64,000 nucleotides of DNA. Origin: Psychrobacter sp. UBA3480 (GTDB lineage: Bacteria; Pseudomonadota; Gammaproteobacteria; Pseudomonadales; Moraxellaceae). Of this stretch, positions 8,981-17,946 are shown in pieces (positions within the stretch are counted from its first letter, which is position 1; the number at the start of each line of letters is the position of its first letter). The notes under the pieces were generated by a model. The model was given only the letters and a program-made list of their open reading frames with translations, ran no database searches and was not told where the DNA came from. The position numbers and the translations under genes are program-made. The stretch spans positions 103,096-167,095 of the forward strand of contig NZ_DFQV01000009.1 in NCBI RefSeq assembly GCF_002377945.1. The letters run 5' to 3'.

Positions 8981-9799
8981 ATGAGATTTTTAATTAGTAA
9001 TGATGACGGTGTGTATGCGCCAGGATTATTGGCACTATCTCAGGCATTATCGACGATTGGTGAAGTAGTGGTCGTCGCCCCGAACGATGAACAAAGCGGT
9101 TATGCCAGCGCGTTGAGTGTCTCAAGACCACTGCATACGCATCAGCTGCCTTCTGGATTTATAGCGGTAAATGGCTCACCAGCTGATTGTGTTTATCTAG
9201 CAATACATGAGTTATATCGTGATAGTGACTTTGACTGCGTGATTACAGGTATCAACTCAGGGGCTAACCTTGGACAGGATGTGATGTTCTCTGGTACTTT
9301 CGGTGCTGCATTGACTGCGCAACTATCTGGTATCCCTGCTATAGCAACGTCTTTGGTAGGCGGAGGTGTCAAAAACGGCGGGCAAGAATCAGCCAGTGAT
9401 TATCAAGTGGCCGCATATGAAATCGTCAAACTGCTTACTGAGACTTCGGTTTTAGAGATGCTCAAAAGTTTGCCCTATCATGTATTAAACGTTAATATTC
9501 CTGAAGTGCAGCATGCCGATGATATTAAGGGTCGAAAAATAACCTCGCTAGGCCATAAGCAGGCTGTTCAGCCAGTACGCCATATGATAGACCCACGCGG
9601 CCGAGATGCGTACTGGTTGTCTCTACGAAAAGGTAAAAATGAGCGACCATTAGAGACTTCAATAGATGCGGTACAAGCGAAGCAAGATGTGATGACAGAT
9701 TATCAGGCTGTAGCGGCAGGGTATGTCAGTTTATCACCAGTACGCCTACACCATACGCCAACGGCAGCGCTGGATAGATTATCAACACTCGCGCTATAA
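8981..9799 (+). CDS. surE: 5'/3'-nucleotidase SurE
   Basis: 272 residues. The metal-binding set of the SurE family is in place: D8 and D9 (ISNDDG), S39 (NDEQSG) and N92 (GINSGAN), at the same spacing as the E. coli enzyme. SurE removes phosphate from nucleoside monophosphates and is linked to stationary-phase survival. Start at 8981 gives the canonical MRFLISNDDG opening. The next gene is nlpD-like, matching the surE-(pcm)-nlpD order of gammaproteobacteria, but pcm is absent. Confidence 0.97.
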   Translation: MRFLISNDDGVYAPGLLALSQALSTIGEVVVVAPNDEQSGYASALSVSRPLHTHQLPSGFIAVNGSPADCVYLAIHELYRDSDFDCVITGINSGANLGQDVMFSGTFGAALTAQLSGIPAIATSLVGGGVKNGGQESASDYQVAAYEIVKLLTETSVLEMLKSLPYHVLNVNIPEVQHADDIKGRKITSLGHKQAVQPVRHMIDPRGRDAYWLSLRKGKNERPLETSIDAVQAKQDVMTDYQAVAAGYVSLSPVRLHHTPTAALDRLSTLAL

Positions 9800-9934
9800 A
9801 TTCTATAAGATATAATCCATACCGGCTTATTAAACACTGACGTGTTATGAGAATATCAAAAGACTCTTGTATGGCATTAAGAGCTTTTGAATGATTAAAC
9901 AATGAATGAGCAACACAAAGAATAGGAACCTTGT

Positions 9935-10723
9935 ATGAAAAAAATCATAGCTGGATCGCACCTTGTTAAAGCCGCGTTGATTGGTACTATGGCAGTCGCT
10001 ACTCTATCTGTCGTCGGCTGTGCAACGAAGCCTACCTATCAGTCAGCAAACCAAGCAGGTCCTAAGATTATTACTAACGCGCAAGGCGTCCCTAACTATC
10101 ACCGTGTACAACGCGGCGATACGGTCAGCCAGATTGCAGCGCGCTATCGTCTGAACTACCGCCAAATCGGAGCGATGAACAATCTAGATAGTAAATATAC
10201 TATCTATAGTGGGCAATGGCTCAAACTATGGCAAGGCAATGCAGCAACCACTGCAAGTAACAATAGCTACAGTGCCCCAGTTCAAACGCAGCCAACTTAT
10301 ACGCCACCTGTGACCCAATCTCAAACCCCAGCTTATGAAGCCACTGCCAACTCGACCTCTGGTTATGATTATCCTACGCGCAACCCAGTGACTCGTAATA
10401 TTGACCCTGCTGCGGGCAATATGGGAATGTGGTTTGCGGGCAAGGTTGGTGATCCAGTACTTGCCAGCCAATCAGGAACTGTGCTTTACTCAGGCAACGG
10501 TCTGCCAGAGTATGGCAATCTAATTATGATTCGTCATAGTGATAACTACATCACAGCCTACGCGCACAATAGCCAATTATTGGTGCAAGAGGGTGATACA
10601 GTACAGCGTGGTCAACGTATTGCTAGTATGGGCAGCAGTGGTCAGACCAATGAGGTAGGCTTAGAGTTTCAAGTTCGCTTAAATGGTAATCCTATTGACC
10701 CACGTAGCGTACTTGGGCGTTAG
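9935..10723 (+). CDS. nlpD: NlpD-like lipoprotein with LysM and inactive M23 domains
   Basis: 262 residues. Lipoprotein signal with lipobox SVVGC (Cys29), a LysM domain at about 56-98, a Pro/Thr/Gln-rich linker, and an M23 (LytM) domain at about 160-260. The M23 metal ligands look degenerate: the HxxxD position is GMWFAG and the final HxH region reads LEFQVR, as in NlpD/EnvC, which do not cut peptidoglycan but switch on amidases during cell separation. Role as amidase activator at the outer membrane is inferred from this. RBS AGGAAC precedes the ATG. Confidence 0.93.
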   Translation: MKKIIAGSHLVKAALIGTMAVATLSVVGCATKPTYQSANQAGPKIITNAQGVPNYHRVQRGDTVSQIAARYRLNYRQIGAMNNLDSKYTIYSGQWLKLWQGNAATTASNNSYSAPVQTQPTYTPPVTQSQTPAYEATANSTSGYDYPTRNPVTRNIDPAAGNMGMWFAGKVGDPVLASQSGTVLYSGNGLPEYGNLIMIRHSDNYITAYAHNSQLLVQEGDTVQRGQRIASMGSSGQTNEVGLEFQVRLNGNPIDPRSVLGR

Positions 10724-10792
10724 ACTTAAATAATAGCTACGGATAGCTTGGCCATTGTGAGCCATTTTATTTATTCATGTTTGAGATTTTTT

Positions 10793-12091
10793 ATGAGATT
10801 AAAAAAGCAATACCTCACCCTTATGCCAGCATTAGTGATGGTCGGGTGTACAAGCCAGCAGGCAATGCAAAGTAAGCCTGTTCGTCAAGGCGGCGTTGAG
10901 ATTACTCAAACCCAAACCGTTCAGGTCAAACCAACACCTGCGCCAGTCGTAAAACCGCAGCCTGCGCCCAAGCCTAGCTACAGTAGCTTTTCTGATTGGA
11001 AGTCAGACTTTTCTATGCGTGCCATATCGTCAGGCTATGATGCCCAAGTAATTGGTCGATTGCTCGATTCTGCTTATCTAAATCAGCAAGTCATCTCATT
11101 AGATTCAGGTCAGCCTGAGTTTTCTAAGATGCCGTGGGAATACGTAGATTCTGCGGTATCAAGTGGGCGCGTCAGTGTAGGAAAGCGCAAATTTGCTGAG
11201 CAGCGTGCTTATTTGTCTCAGCTAGAGTCTCAATATGGGGTTAATGCAGAGATTATCGCTGCGATATGGGGTATGGAGTCATCGTACGGTGCTGTGACCG
11301 GCAATAGCGATCTGCCAAGTTCGCTTGCCAGCCTTGCCTATGATGGTCGTCGTCAAGAGTTTGCTGAAACGCAGTTGCTATCGTTAGCGACACTGCTACA
11401 ACGCGGTGACGTATCATGGTCACAGCTCGACGGTTCTTGGGCAGGCGGTATGGGACAAACCCAGTTTATCCCTGAGACTTGGCTCAAACAAGGGGTCGAT
11501 GGTGATGGCAATGGGCATCGTAATCCTTGGGCTACTGGTGATGCACTAGCCTCGACGGCCAACTATCTTAGTAACTCAGGTTGGGTTCGTGGCTTAGCGC
11601 CTTTTTATGAAGCAACTGTGCCAGCCTCGTTTGATTACTCAGTGGTTGGTAGTAAACAACCTGCTGCTAGATGGGCGGCGATGGGTGTCGATACGATAGC
11701 GGACGTTTACTTAGATGCCAATACTCAGATGGAGCTATGGTTACCCGCTGGTAAAGACGGTCCAGTATTATTGCTGAGCCCAAACTTTGATGTGATCAAA
11801 GTCTATAACAACTCATCAAGCTATGCATTGGGCGTTAGTCTGCTAGGCAAAACGATTGATGGGCAAAGCGGTTTGCAAAAATCTTGGCCTCGTTATGAGC
11901 GTCCATTATCGACTACGCAAGTGACTAACCTACAACGTCGGTTGACTAGTATGGGTTACGATACCAAAGGCGCTGATGGTATCGTTGGTACCAATACTCG
12001 TATGGCATTCCAGCGCTGGCAAGCAGATAATGGTCAAACGCCAGATGGATTTATTACTCAAAACAGTGCGTCTTCATTGGCTGGATGGTGA
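10793..12091 (+). CDS. Lytic murein transglycosylase (MltB family) with peptidoglycan-binding domain
   Basis: 432 residues from the ATG at 10793; a TTG at 10748 extends the frame but would bury the lipoprotein signal (lipobox VMVGC, Cys19). A Pro/Lys linker leads to a MltB-type SLT domain with catalytic Glu in GMESSYG (about residue 162) and the GMGQTQFIP motif, followed by a C-terminal PG_binding_1 domain (about 370-430). It would cleave glycan strands with formation of 1,6-anhydro-MurNAc at the outer membrane. It follows nlpD by about 70 bases, so the two may be co-transcribed, placing an amidase activator and a glycan cutter together. A strong terminator follows. Confidence 0.93.
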   Translation: MRLKKQYLTLMPALVMVGCTSQQAMQSKPVRQGGVEITQTQTVQVKPTPAPVVKPQPAPKPSYSSFSDWKSDFSMRAISSGYDAQVIGRLLDSAYLNQQVISLDSGQPEFSKMPWEYVDSAVSSGRVSVGKRKFAEQRAYLSQLESQYGVNAEIIAAIWGMESSYGAVTGNSDLPSSLASLAYDGRRQEFAETQLLSLATLLQRGDVSWSQLDGSWAGGMGQTQFIPETWLKQGVDGDGNGHRNPWATGDALASTANYLSNSGWVRGLAPFYEATVPASFDYSVVGSKQPAARWAAMGVDTIADVYLDANTQMELWLPAGKDGPVLLLSPNFDVIKVYNNSSSYALGVSLLGKTIDGQSGLQKSWPRYERPLSTTQVTNLQRRLTSMGYDTKGADGIVGTNTRMAFQRWQADNGQTPDGFITQNSASSLAGW

Positions 12092-12198
12092 GGTAGGCTG
12101 ACGGTGTTTATACATTGTATAAAAGCGGCTCTTTTTAATCGTGCTTAGCCATTATTAATTAGCCATTAGTTATCAAACGATAATTTACTTTGTTCTAC

Positions 12199-12227
12199 AA
12201 AAAGCACCTTGCCAAGGTGCTTTTTTT
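12199..12227 (+). terminator. Rho-independent terminator after the transglycosylase gene
   Basis: AAAGCACCTT pairs with AAGGTGCTTT around a 3-base loop and runs into seven T. Confidence 0.92.
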
Positions 12228-12484
12228 GTCTCAATCTATGTCTGGTTTTGCTGACATCTTTAACACAATTGACAATGCAATAAATATCAAATATTGAGAC
12301 CAGTTCAATCTGGCTTTATTCAAAACTTATCAGGACAAGGTTAATACAAGAAAGTTGATACTTTGAATGATAGACTCTAGATAATGTGTTTTTTGACGAT
12401 GACTTTTACTCATAGTTTTTAGTGACCATTTTAAATAACAGTTTCGATTATAAATAATTAGAACAATAGAAAGAGCGTAACCTT
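12228..12484. other. Intergenic region upstream of the molybdenum cofactor cluster
   Basis: About 260 bases of AT-rich DNA that should hold the promoter of moeA. I looked for an FNR-type TTGAT-N4-ATCAA site and for a Moco-riboswitch-like fold and recognised neither. Confidence 0.4.
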
Positions 12485-13780
12485 ATGATTACCATGGAAG
12501 AGCTACAAGCTGCGATACAGCAACGGATAGATAATTATCATATTACTGACTTTCCACTACAAAAAAGAGCCGTTAACACTCTAGAGTTGCTGGGCAGCCT
12601 AAACCATATATTGGCTCAAGATATTGCTTCACCCTTTGATGTGCCGCGGCAAAATCTATCTGCGATGGATGGTTATGCGATTGCCAAAGGTAGTGAGTTA
12701 TCAGAAAACAGTACTATCGAAATCGTTGGTGAGTCGCAAGCTGGCAGTGCTTATACTGGTGAGACAGCGGCAGGGCAAGGGGTACGGGTTTTTACGGGTG
12801 CAGTCGTACCAGATTGCTGTGATACGGTCATTATGCAAGAGAATACAAATTTTGCAGATATCAAAGCGACCGTTGATAAATCTCAACCTTATAACATCAT
12901 GCTCACGCAAACGGCCAAAGTTGACAATAACATCCGCTCACAGGGCGAAGAGATTGAGTCTGGTGAAGCCGTTTTAAAAATCGGTAAACGACTCAATCCT
13001 GCAGATATTAGCTTACTCGCCAACCTTGGTATTAGCCATGTTGACGTGTTCCAGCCGCTTGTCGTAGGCGTGTTGGCAACAGGTGATGAACTCGTAGCTA
13101 TTGGTAATGAGCTACAAAGTCTAGCCCAAATATATAACTCTAATACTCCAACGCTCAAAAGCCTGCTGTCAGATCTGCCTATCATTATTCGTGATTATGG
13201 CATTATCCCTGATAACTTAGAGCAGACAACTGTCGCAGTCAATGAGGCCATGCAGGACTGTGATGTACTAATATCTACTGCAGGTGTCTCAGTTGGTGAC
13301 TATGATTTTTTGACCACGGTGATCGAAACGCTAGGTCAAATTAACCATTATAAAGTGGCGATGAAGCCTGGTAAGCCTTTTGTATTTGGCGAGTTAAATA
13401 AAAATCTCGATAAGCCAGTATTGTATTTTGGCCTGCCGGGTAATCCGCTTTCTACGGTTGTGGGTACGCTACAGTTTGTGATACCTGCGTTGTGGCAAAT
13501 GTCAGGTGCTAGCGTATCAGAGCAGCCGATGCCGCTAACTATTAAGGCCAAACTTATCAGTGATATCAGAAAATCTCCTGGCCGCAAAGACTTTCAGCGT
13601 GGCGTACTGTCACGAGACGATACAGGTCATTATCAAGTTGAGTGCTTTTCAAGACAGCAGTCACATAGAATCAAACAGCTGAGCCGCGCCAATTGCTTTA
13701 TTGTATTGGACAAAGACAGTGGGAACGTAGCAGCTGGTAATGACGTCGTTGTACAACCGTTTCCTTGGCTACATCGCTAA
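12485..13780 (+). CDS. moeA: Molybdopterin molybdenumtransferase MoeA
   Basis: 431 residues, first gene of the cofactor cluster. Typical MoeA motifs: SAMDGYA (59-65), RVFTGA, GVLATGDEL, ST-AGVSVGDYDF, MKPGKPF-FG and GLPGNPLS, then the domain IV beta-barrel. MoeA inserts molybdate into adenylylated molybdopterin made by MogA/MoaB-type proteins. Start at 12485 follows a purine-rich AAGAGCG; a second ATG three codons later is also possible. The following genes run in the same direction with short gaps, consistent with one operon. Confidence 0.97.
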   Translation: MITMEELQAAIQQRIDNYHITDFPLQKRAVNTLELLGSLNHILAQDIASPFDVPRQNLSAMDGYAIAKGSELSENSTIEIVGESQAGSAYTGETAAGQGVRVFTGAVVPDCCDTVIMQENTNFADIKATVDKSQPYNIMLTQTAKVDNNIRSQGEEIESGEAVLKIGKRLNPADISLLANLGISHVDVFQPLVVGVLATGDELVAIGNELQSLAQIYNSNTPTLKSLLSDLPIIIRDYGIIPDNLEQTTVAVNEAMQDCDVLISTAGVSVGDYDFLTTVIETLGQINHYKVAMKPGKPFVFGELNKNLDKPVLYFGLPGNPLSTVVGTLQFVIPALWQMSGASVSEQPMPLTIKAKLISDIRKSPGRKDFQRGVLSRDDTGHYQVECFSRQQSHRIKQLSRANCFIVLDKDSGNVAAGNDVVVQPFPWLHR

Positions 13781-13902
13781 TTCATCGTTTGCCAATTTAT
13801 TGTAAGGTGGTCGCACAGAGCTGAAGAGCAACCTTACACTGGTATGCTAAACACGAATAACAAAGTAGTGCTTATAGTAAGCAGTACTGATGGCAGTAAC
13901 AT

Positions 13903-15015
13903 ATGATTGATGAAAACATAGATGACAAACAAAAAATAGATAGCCCGCAACTGTATTCACCGAGCTTGGCACCGGCATTATCTGACGGCTACATAGAGCC
14001 TTCCTTGGTCGTGCCTACTGAGCAGATGAGTGACTATCACCAGCCGCTAACCGATGGGTTTGCACGGCGTCTGACCTACTTGCGTCTGTCTATTACTGAC
14101 TTCTGTAATTTTCGCTGTGAGTATTGCCTGCCAAATGGCTATCAAGGTAAGCGCCCTGATGATGAGCTGAGTATCTCTGAAATTGCCACCTTGGTGAGTG
14201 GCTTTGCTCAAGTAGGTACTAAAAAAGTTAGAATTACAGGTGGTGAGCCATCTATTCGTCGTGATGTTGTCGAAATCATCGAAACGATTAAGCAGACTGA
14301 CGGTATCGAGACAGTTGCGATGACCAGTAACGGTTATAAATTGGGTAAACATATAGCCAGTTGGCAAGCTGCTGGACTTGATCAGCTCAATATCAGTATG
14401 GACAGCTTCGATGCCGCTACCTTTCATAAAATGACAGGCTTTGATACCTTGCCGCAGATATTGGCTGACATGGATACATTATTAGAAACGACTGATATCA
14501 AACTGAAAATAAATAGTGTCTTGATGGCAGAGACTGCTTTTGAGAACTTAGTCACGGCGATCGACTATGTCAAAGACAGACAAGTGACCTATCGCTTTAT
14601 CGAATTTATGCAGACCAGTGATAATAGCGATTTGTTTTTTGCTCAGCATGCTCAGTCTGATATTATCACTGATTACTTGTTAGAAAACGGCTGGCAGCCG
14701 CACGAGCGCGGTAGTGCCGATGGTCCAGCAGTAGAGTACAGTCACCCTGAATATGTCGGTCGTATCGGTATGATTGCCCCATATGCCGCGCACTTCTGTG
14801 ATACCTGTAACCGCTTGCGCGTAAGCAGCCAAGGCAAGGTGCATTTGTGTCTGTTTGATCAAGGCAACTATGATATCCGTCCATACTTACAGCAAGACGA
14901 TATCCAAGGACTGGTAAACACTTTACATAGCTTTATGCCAATCAAGCCTGAGCATCATCATTTGCATGATTCTAACAGTGGCATCATGCACAATCTATCG
15001 ATAATCGGTGGTTAA
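13903..15015 (+). CDS. moaA: GTP 3',8-cyclase MoaA (radical SAM)
   Basis: 370 residues. N-terminal radical-SAM cluster C68-x3-C72-x2-C75 (CNFRCEYC), SAM-binding GGEPSIR, and the second cluster C299-x2-C302-x13-C316 that binds GTP. The chain ends in Gly-Gly, as required in MoaA for substrate activation. It converts GTP to the cyclic intermediate that MoaC turns into cPMP. About 45 extra residues precede the core relative to E. coli MoaA (329); an internal start before QMSDYHQP would be closer to that size, but no better ribosome site was seen. Confidence 0.97.
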   Translation: MIDENIDDKQKIDSPQLYSPSLAPALSDGYIEPSLVVPTEQMSDYHQPLTDGFARRLTYLRLSITDFCNFRCEYCLPNGYQGKRPDDELSISEIATLVSGFAQVGTKKVRITGGEPSIRRDVVEIIETIKQTDGIETVAMTSNGYKLGKHIASWQAAGLDQLNISMDSFDAATFHKMTGFDTLPQILADMDTLLETTDIKLKINSVLMAETAFENLVTAIDYVKDRQVTYRFIEFMQTSDNSDLFFAQHAQSDIITDYLLENGWQPHERGSADGPAVEYSHPEYVGRIGMIAPYAAHFCDTCNRLRVSSQGKVHLCLFDQGNYDIRPYLQQDDIQGLVNTLHSFMPIKPEHHHLHDSNSGIMHNLSIIGG

Positions 15016-15142
15016 GATGTTTTGAGTCTGCAATCATGACGCTGATATAAACGGTTTCCAATGCAATCGTTTTTAACATAGCTTTTTTTGATACAACGGA
15101 TCTTTAATACAATTATAAAATGACATCTATAAAGGATTATTT

Positions 15143-15673
15143 ATGAGTAAGCCTGCTACACAATTTACACCACTTAATATTGCTGTATTGACTGTTTCTG
15201 ATAGCCGTACGCTGGCAGAAGATACGTCAGGCCAGTACTTAGTAGATAGCTTGACCGAAGCAGGGCATCATTTAGCAGATCGTCAATTAATCACCGACGA
15301 TATTTACCAGATTCGCGCAGTCATTAGTGGCTGGATTGCTGATTCAGACGTTCATGCGGTCATTACTACAGGCGGCACAGGGTTCTTCATCAGAGATAGT
15401 ATGCCAGAAGCTGTGAGTGTACTGTTTGATAAATCAATCGATGGTTTTGGTGAAATGTTCCGTCTAATCTCAAAAGATGAAATCGGTATGTCTACCGTAC
15501 AATCGCGAGCAGTTGCTGGCATGGCCAATGGTACGGGTATATTCTGTCTACCAGGCTCTTCTGGTGCTTGCCGTACGGGTTGGGAAAATATCTTAAAGGA
15601 TCAGTTTGATAGTCGTACTCGTCCGTGCAATTTCGTGCCGCATTTTTTGGCACAAAATCCTAGCCATGATTGA
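15143..15673 (+). CDS. moaB: Molybdenum cofactor biosynthesis protein MoaB
   Basis: 176 residues of the MogA/MoaB fold: VLTVSDSRT near the N-terminus, D-VITTGGTGF (the TGGTG molybdopterin-binding signature), then RD-MPEAV and a GIFCLPGSSGACRTGW region. Length matches MoaB (170) rather than MogA. The family adenylylates molybdopterin before molybdate insertion by MoeA; in E. coli MogA does this and MoaB is dispensable, but this cluster has only this copy, so it probably carries the activity. RBS AAAGGA lies before the ATG. Confidence 0.95.
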   Translation: MSKPATQFTPLNIAVLTVSDSRTLAEDTSGQYLVDSLTEAGHHLADRQLITDDIYQIRAVISGWIADSDVHAVITTGGTGFFIRDSMPEAVSVLFDKSIDGFGEMFRLISKDEIGMSTVQSRAVAGMANGTGIFCLPGSSGACRTGWENILKDQFDSRTRPCNFVPHFLAQNPSHD

Positions 15674-15691
15674 GTTATAAATAATTGAGCT

Positions 15692-16444
15692 ATGAGTAAT
15701 ATACAGTCAAGCCTGACAGGTAATAGCATAGTAACAGATTGCTCAAATAATCTGGATGGTTTGGCAGGTGTGGTTATCTTGGCAGGCGGGGCATCCAAGC
15801 GCATGGGAACGGCTAAGGCTATGTTGACGCTACCGTCAGGTGAGCAGCTGCTAGACTATCATGTTCGCCATGCGAGTAAGTTACAAGTTCCTATATTGAT
15901 TGCAGATAATGGTCGCGGCTTTCAAGCTGGTTTAGATATCCATTCAGAAAGCCCTAATGTGCCTATTATTCATATTGCTGATTATGATGTTGATATTGAC
16001 TCTAACAAGCATGATGAGCAGATCAAAACTGGCGGTGCATTGGTTGCTATCGAATCAGCCTTACAAACATTGAACAATTTGATCAGCTTGAATGATTCAG
16101 ACGTATCAAAAAACGTACAAGCATCGTGGTTACTGGTTATCAGCTGTGATAGCTTAATACCAGCAACTGACTTGTGGCAGAAATTACAATGTGAAATGAG
16201 CCTTGCTGCTGACAAAAAAGTAATTTGCTTAAAAGATGATAGTCACTTATATCCATTATTAGGGCTGTATCAGTTGAGCATTGAGCGTGATTTGAAAAAC
16301 TATATAGATAGCGGACAGCGTAGAGTGGTGCAGTTTATTCAACCTTTTGTACACTCCGTACCATTTACCAAAGAGTGGCAGAATCTAACCAACTTCAATA
16401 CGCCTGAAGATTTTAAGCAGGCATTTGCTGCTCTACCAAAATAA
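15692..16444 (+). CDS. mobA: MobA-like molybdenum cofactor nucleotidyltransferase
   Basis: 250 residues with an NTP-transferase fold. The nucleotide-binding loop is LAGGASKRMGTAK (about residues 30-42). The rest is divergent from E. coli MobA (194 residues) with an inserted stretch near 90-125. In MobA the loop binds GTP to make the guanine dinucleotide cofactor; the related MocA uses CTP. The cluster position supports cofactor maturation, but the nucleotide cannot be decided from sequence alone. It begins 18 bases after moaB with a weak ribosome site, suggesting translational coupling. Confidence 0.85.
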   Translation: MSNIQSSLTGNSIVTDCSNNLDGLAGVVILAGGASKRMGTAKAMLTLPSGEQLLDYHVRHASKLQVPILIADNGRGFQAGLDIHSESPNVPIIHIADYDVDIDSNKHDEQIKTGGALVAIESALQTLNNLISLNDSDVSKNVQASWLLVISCDSLIPATDLWQKLQCEMSLAADKKVICLKDDSHLYPLLGLYQLSIERDLKNYIDSGQRRVVQFIQPFVHSVPFTKEWQNLTNFNTPEDFKQAFAALPK

Positions 16445-16474
16445 TAAAAATATCACATAAGAAAGGTTATATAA

Positions 16475-16981
16475 ATGAGTGACAGCATTCAGATAAATCA
16501 GCAATCTACTTTATCTCACTTAGATAGTGATGGTGATATTACCATGGTCGATGTCAGCGGTAAGACAGCAACGATGCGAGAAGCCAATGCCACTGGACAA
16601 GTACGCTTTCCCAGTGAGATTTATGCGCAGATTAAAGCGGCTGATGGGATGACCAAAAAAGGCAGCATCACGCAAACAGCTCATATCGCTGGTATCATGG
16701 CGGCCAAACGCACTCATGATCTTATACCGCTTTGTCATCCACTACCGCTAGACAAGATAGGTTTGAGCTTTGAGTACAACGACGCGCTTAGTAGTATTAC
16801 GGTTAGTGCTGTAGTCAAGGTTACGCATAAGACAGGGGTCGAGATGGAAGCGCTAACAGCAGTCAGTGTAGCCTGCTTAACTATCTATGATATGACCAAA
16901 GCGCTATCACATGACATCGTTATAGATAATATTCATTTGGTTAAGAAGACAGGTGGTAAGTCAGATTACAGTCATGCTTAA
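16475..16981 (+). CDS. moaC: Cyclic pyranopterin monophosphate synthase MoaC
   Basis: 168 residues, close to the usual 160. Family signatures are all present: DVSGKTATMREA, the KKGSITQTAHIAGI helix with the lysine pair, LIPLCHPLPL, and GVEMEALTAVSVA-LTIYDM-KA. MoaC rearranges the MoaA product into cPMP. An AAAGG ribosome site precedes the ATG. It lies 30 bases after mobA, within the operon. Confidence 0.98.
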   Translation: MSDSIQINQQSTLSHLDSDGDITMVDVSGKTATMREANATGQVRFPSEIYAQIKAADGMTKKGSITQTAHIAGIMAAKRTHDLIPLCHPLPLDKIGLSFEYNDALSSITVSAVVKVTHKTGVEMEALTAVSVACLTIYDMTKALSHDIVIDNIHLVKKTGGKSDYSHA

Positions 16982-17078
16982 AATGACAACATTGCAGAGT
17001 GCGTCGTCAATCAATTAATCAATTATTAAAAATATGCTAAGTACCAAGCAAGGAAGCTTGTATAAGATGGAGAGGTTT

Positions 17079-17360
17079 ATGAGTGCTATCGATATGACAA
17101 CTGATATCGAATCAACGATGAATATTAATGTCATGTATTTTGCCAGTTTGGCTGATGAGGCCAATTGTCAGCAAGAGACAGTAAGCGTACAGCAAGATAC
17201 GTCATTGACTGAACTATACGAACAGCTTAGTCAAAAGCATCGCTTTAGCCGTCCGCAGTCGGAGCTACGTGTTGCAGTAAATGACTACTTTGCTAAATGG
17301 ACTGACCAGATAAATGATGGTGATAGCGTGGTTTTCATCACGCCAGTCGCTGGTGGTTAG
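17079..17360 (+). CDS. moaD: Molybdopterin synthase sulfur carrier subunit MoaD
   Basis: Beta-grasp protein ending in the required Gly-Gly (VAGG), which is thiocarboxylated and feeds sulfur to MoaE. I chose the ATG at 17079 (93 residues) because GGAGAGG lies just before it; the frame stays open to an ATG at 17034, giving 108 residues, while E. coli MoaD has 81. A further ATG at 17118 also exists. Core motif VMYFASLADEA near the start and VFITPVAGG at the end. Confidence 0.95.
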   Translation: MSAIDMTTDIESTMNINVMYFASLADEANCQQETVSVQQDTSLTELYEQLSQKHRFSRPQSELRVAVNDYFAKWTDQINDGDSVVFITPVAGG

Positions 17361-17385
17361 ATAAGCGTTTACTAGTGTCCATTTT

Positions 17386-17419
17386 GTCAGTGGCTATCCA
17401 GTGTCAGTAGCTATTCAGT
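17386..17419 (+). repeat. Two tandem 17-bp copies between moaD and moaE
   Basis: GTCAGTGGCTATCCAGT is followed directly by GTCAGTAGCTATTCAGT (15 of 17 bases the same), with a further partial GGTTA. It looks like a slippage duplication in the spacer. Confidence 0.7.
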
Positions 17420-17454
17420 GGTTACAAAGAAAAAATAATAAATAGAGAAGAAAA

Positions 17455-17946
17455 ATGACCGACAATGTCCACGATCATTCAATGAGCATCAAACGTAGTG
17501 CTGACGAGGCTTACCTTATCGCTGAGCGTGATGGTTTTGCGCTACTAGATATTGCTATAGACGAAGATAGGCTAAAAAGTACGTTAGATAATGACAGCTG
17601 CGGCGCGTTTGTTTGCTTTGAAGGGCGAGTGCGCAACCATAATAATGCCGCGAGCGTTGATAGCCTTACCTATTATGGTTATGAGGATTTGGCCATCAAT
17701 CAAGGTCGCGCCATTGTAGAAGAAGCCAAAAAGCGTTTTGAAATTACGCATGCTATTGCGATACATCGTATCGGTGCGTTAGAGATTGGCGACGTAGCTG
17801 TGTGGGTAGGGGTAGTGTCAGCGCATCGTTATCCAGCATTTGATGCTTGTCGCTGGATATTAGATACCATCAAAGCGGATATTCCTGTGTGGAAGCAAGA
17901 ATACTACGAAGACGACTCATCTAAATGGCTCAGCAATAATGGTTAA
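17455..17946 (+). CDS. moaE: Molybdopterin synthase catalytic subunit MoaE
   Basis: 163 residues. Conserved MoaE stretches: GAFVCFEGRVRNHN, a YEDLA region, AIHRIG-LEIGD, VVSAHR, and IKADIPVWKQEYY that contains the catalytic lysines. MoaE with MoaD converts cPMP to molybdopterin. The stop overlaps the start of modA by 8 bases, coupling cofactor synthesis to molybdate uptake. Confidence 0.97.
   Translation: MTDNVHDHSMSIKRSADEAYLIAERDGFALLDIAIDEDRLKSTLDNDSCGAFVCFEGRVRNHNNAASVDSLTYYGYEDLAINQGRAIVEEAKKRFEITHAIAIHRIGALEIGDVAVWVGVVSAHRYPAFDACRWILDTIKADIPVWKQEYYEDDSSKWLSNNG

Noticed and set aside
12228..12484. FNR box or Moco riboswitch upstream of moeA
   Set aside because: TTGACAATGCAAT and ATATCAA occur, but no TTGAT-N4-ATCAA pair forms, and no Moco-motif-like helices were recognised.
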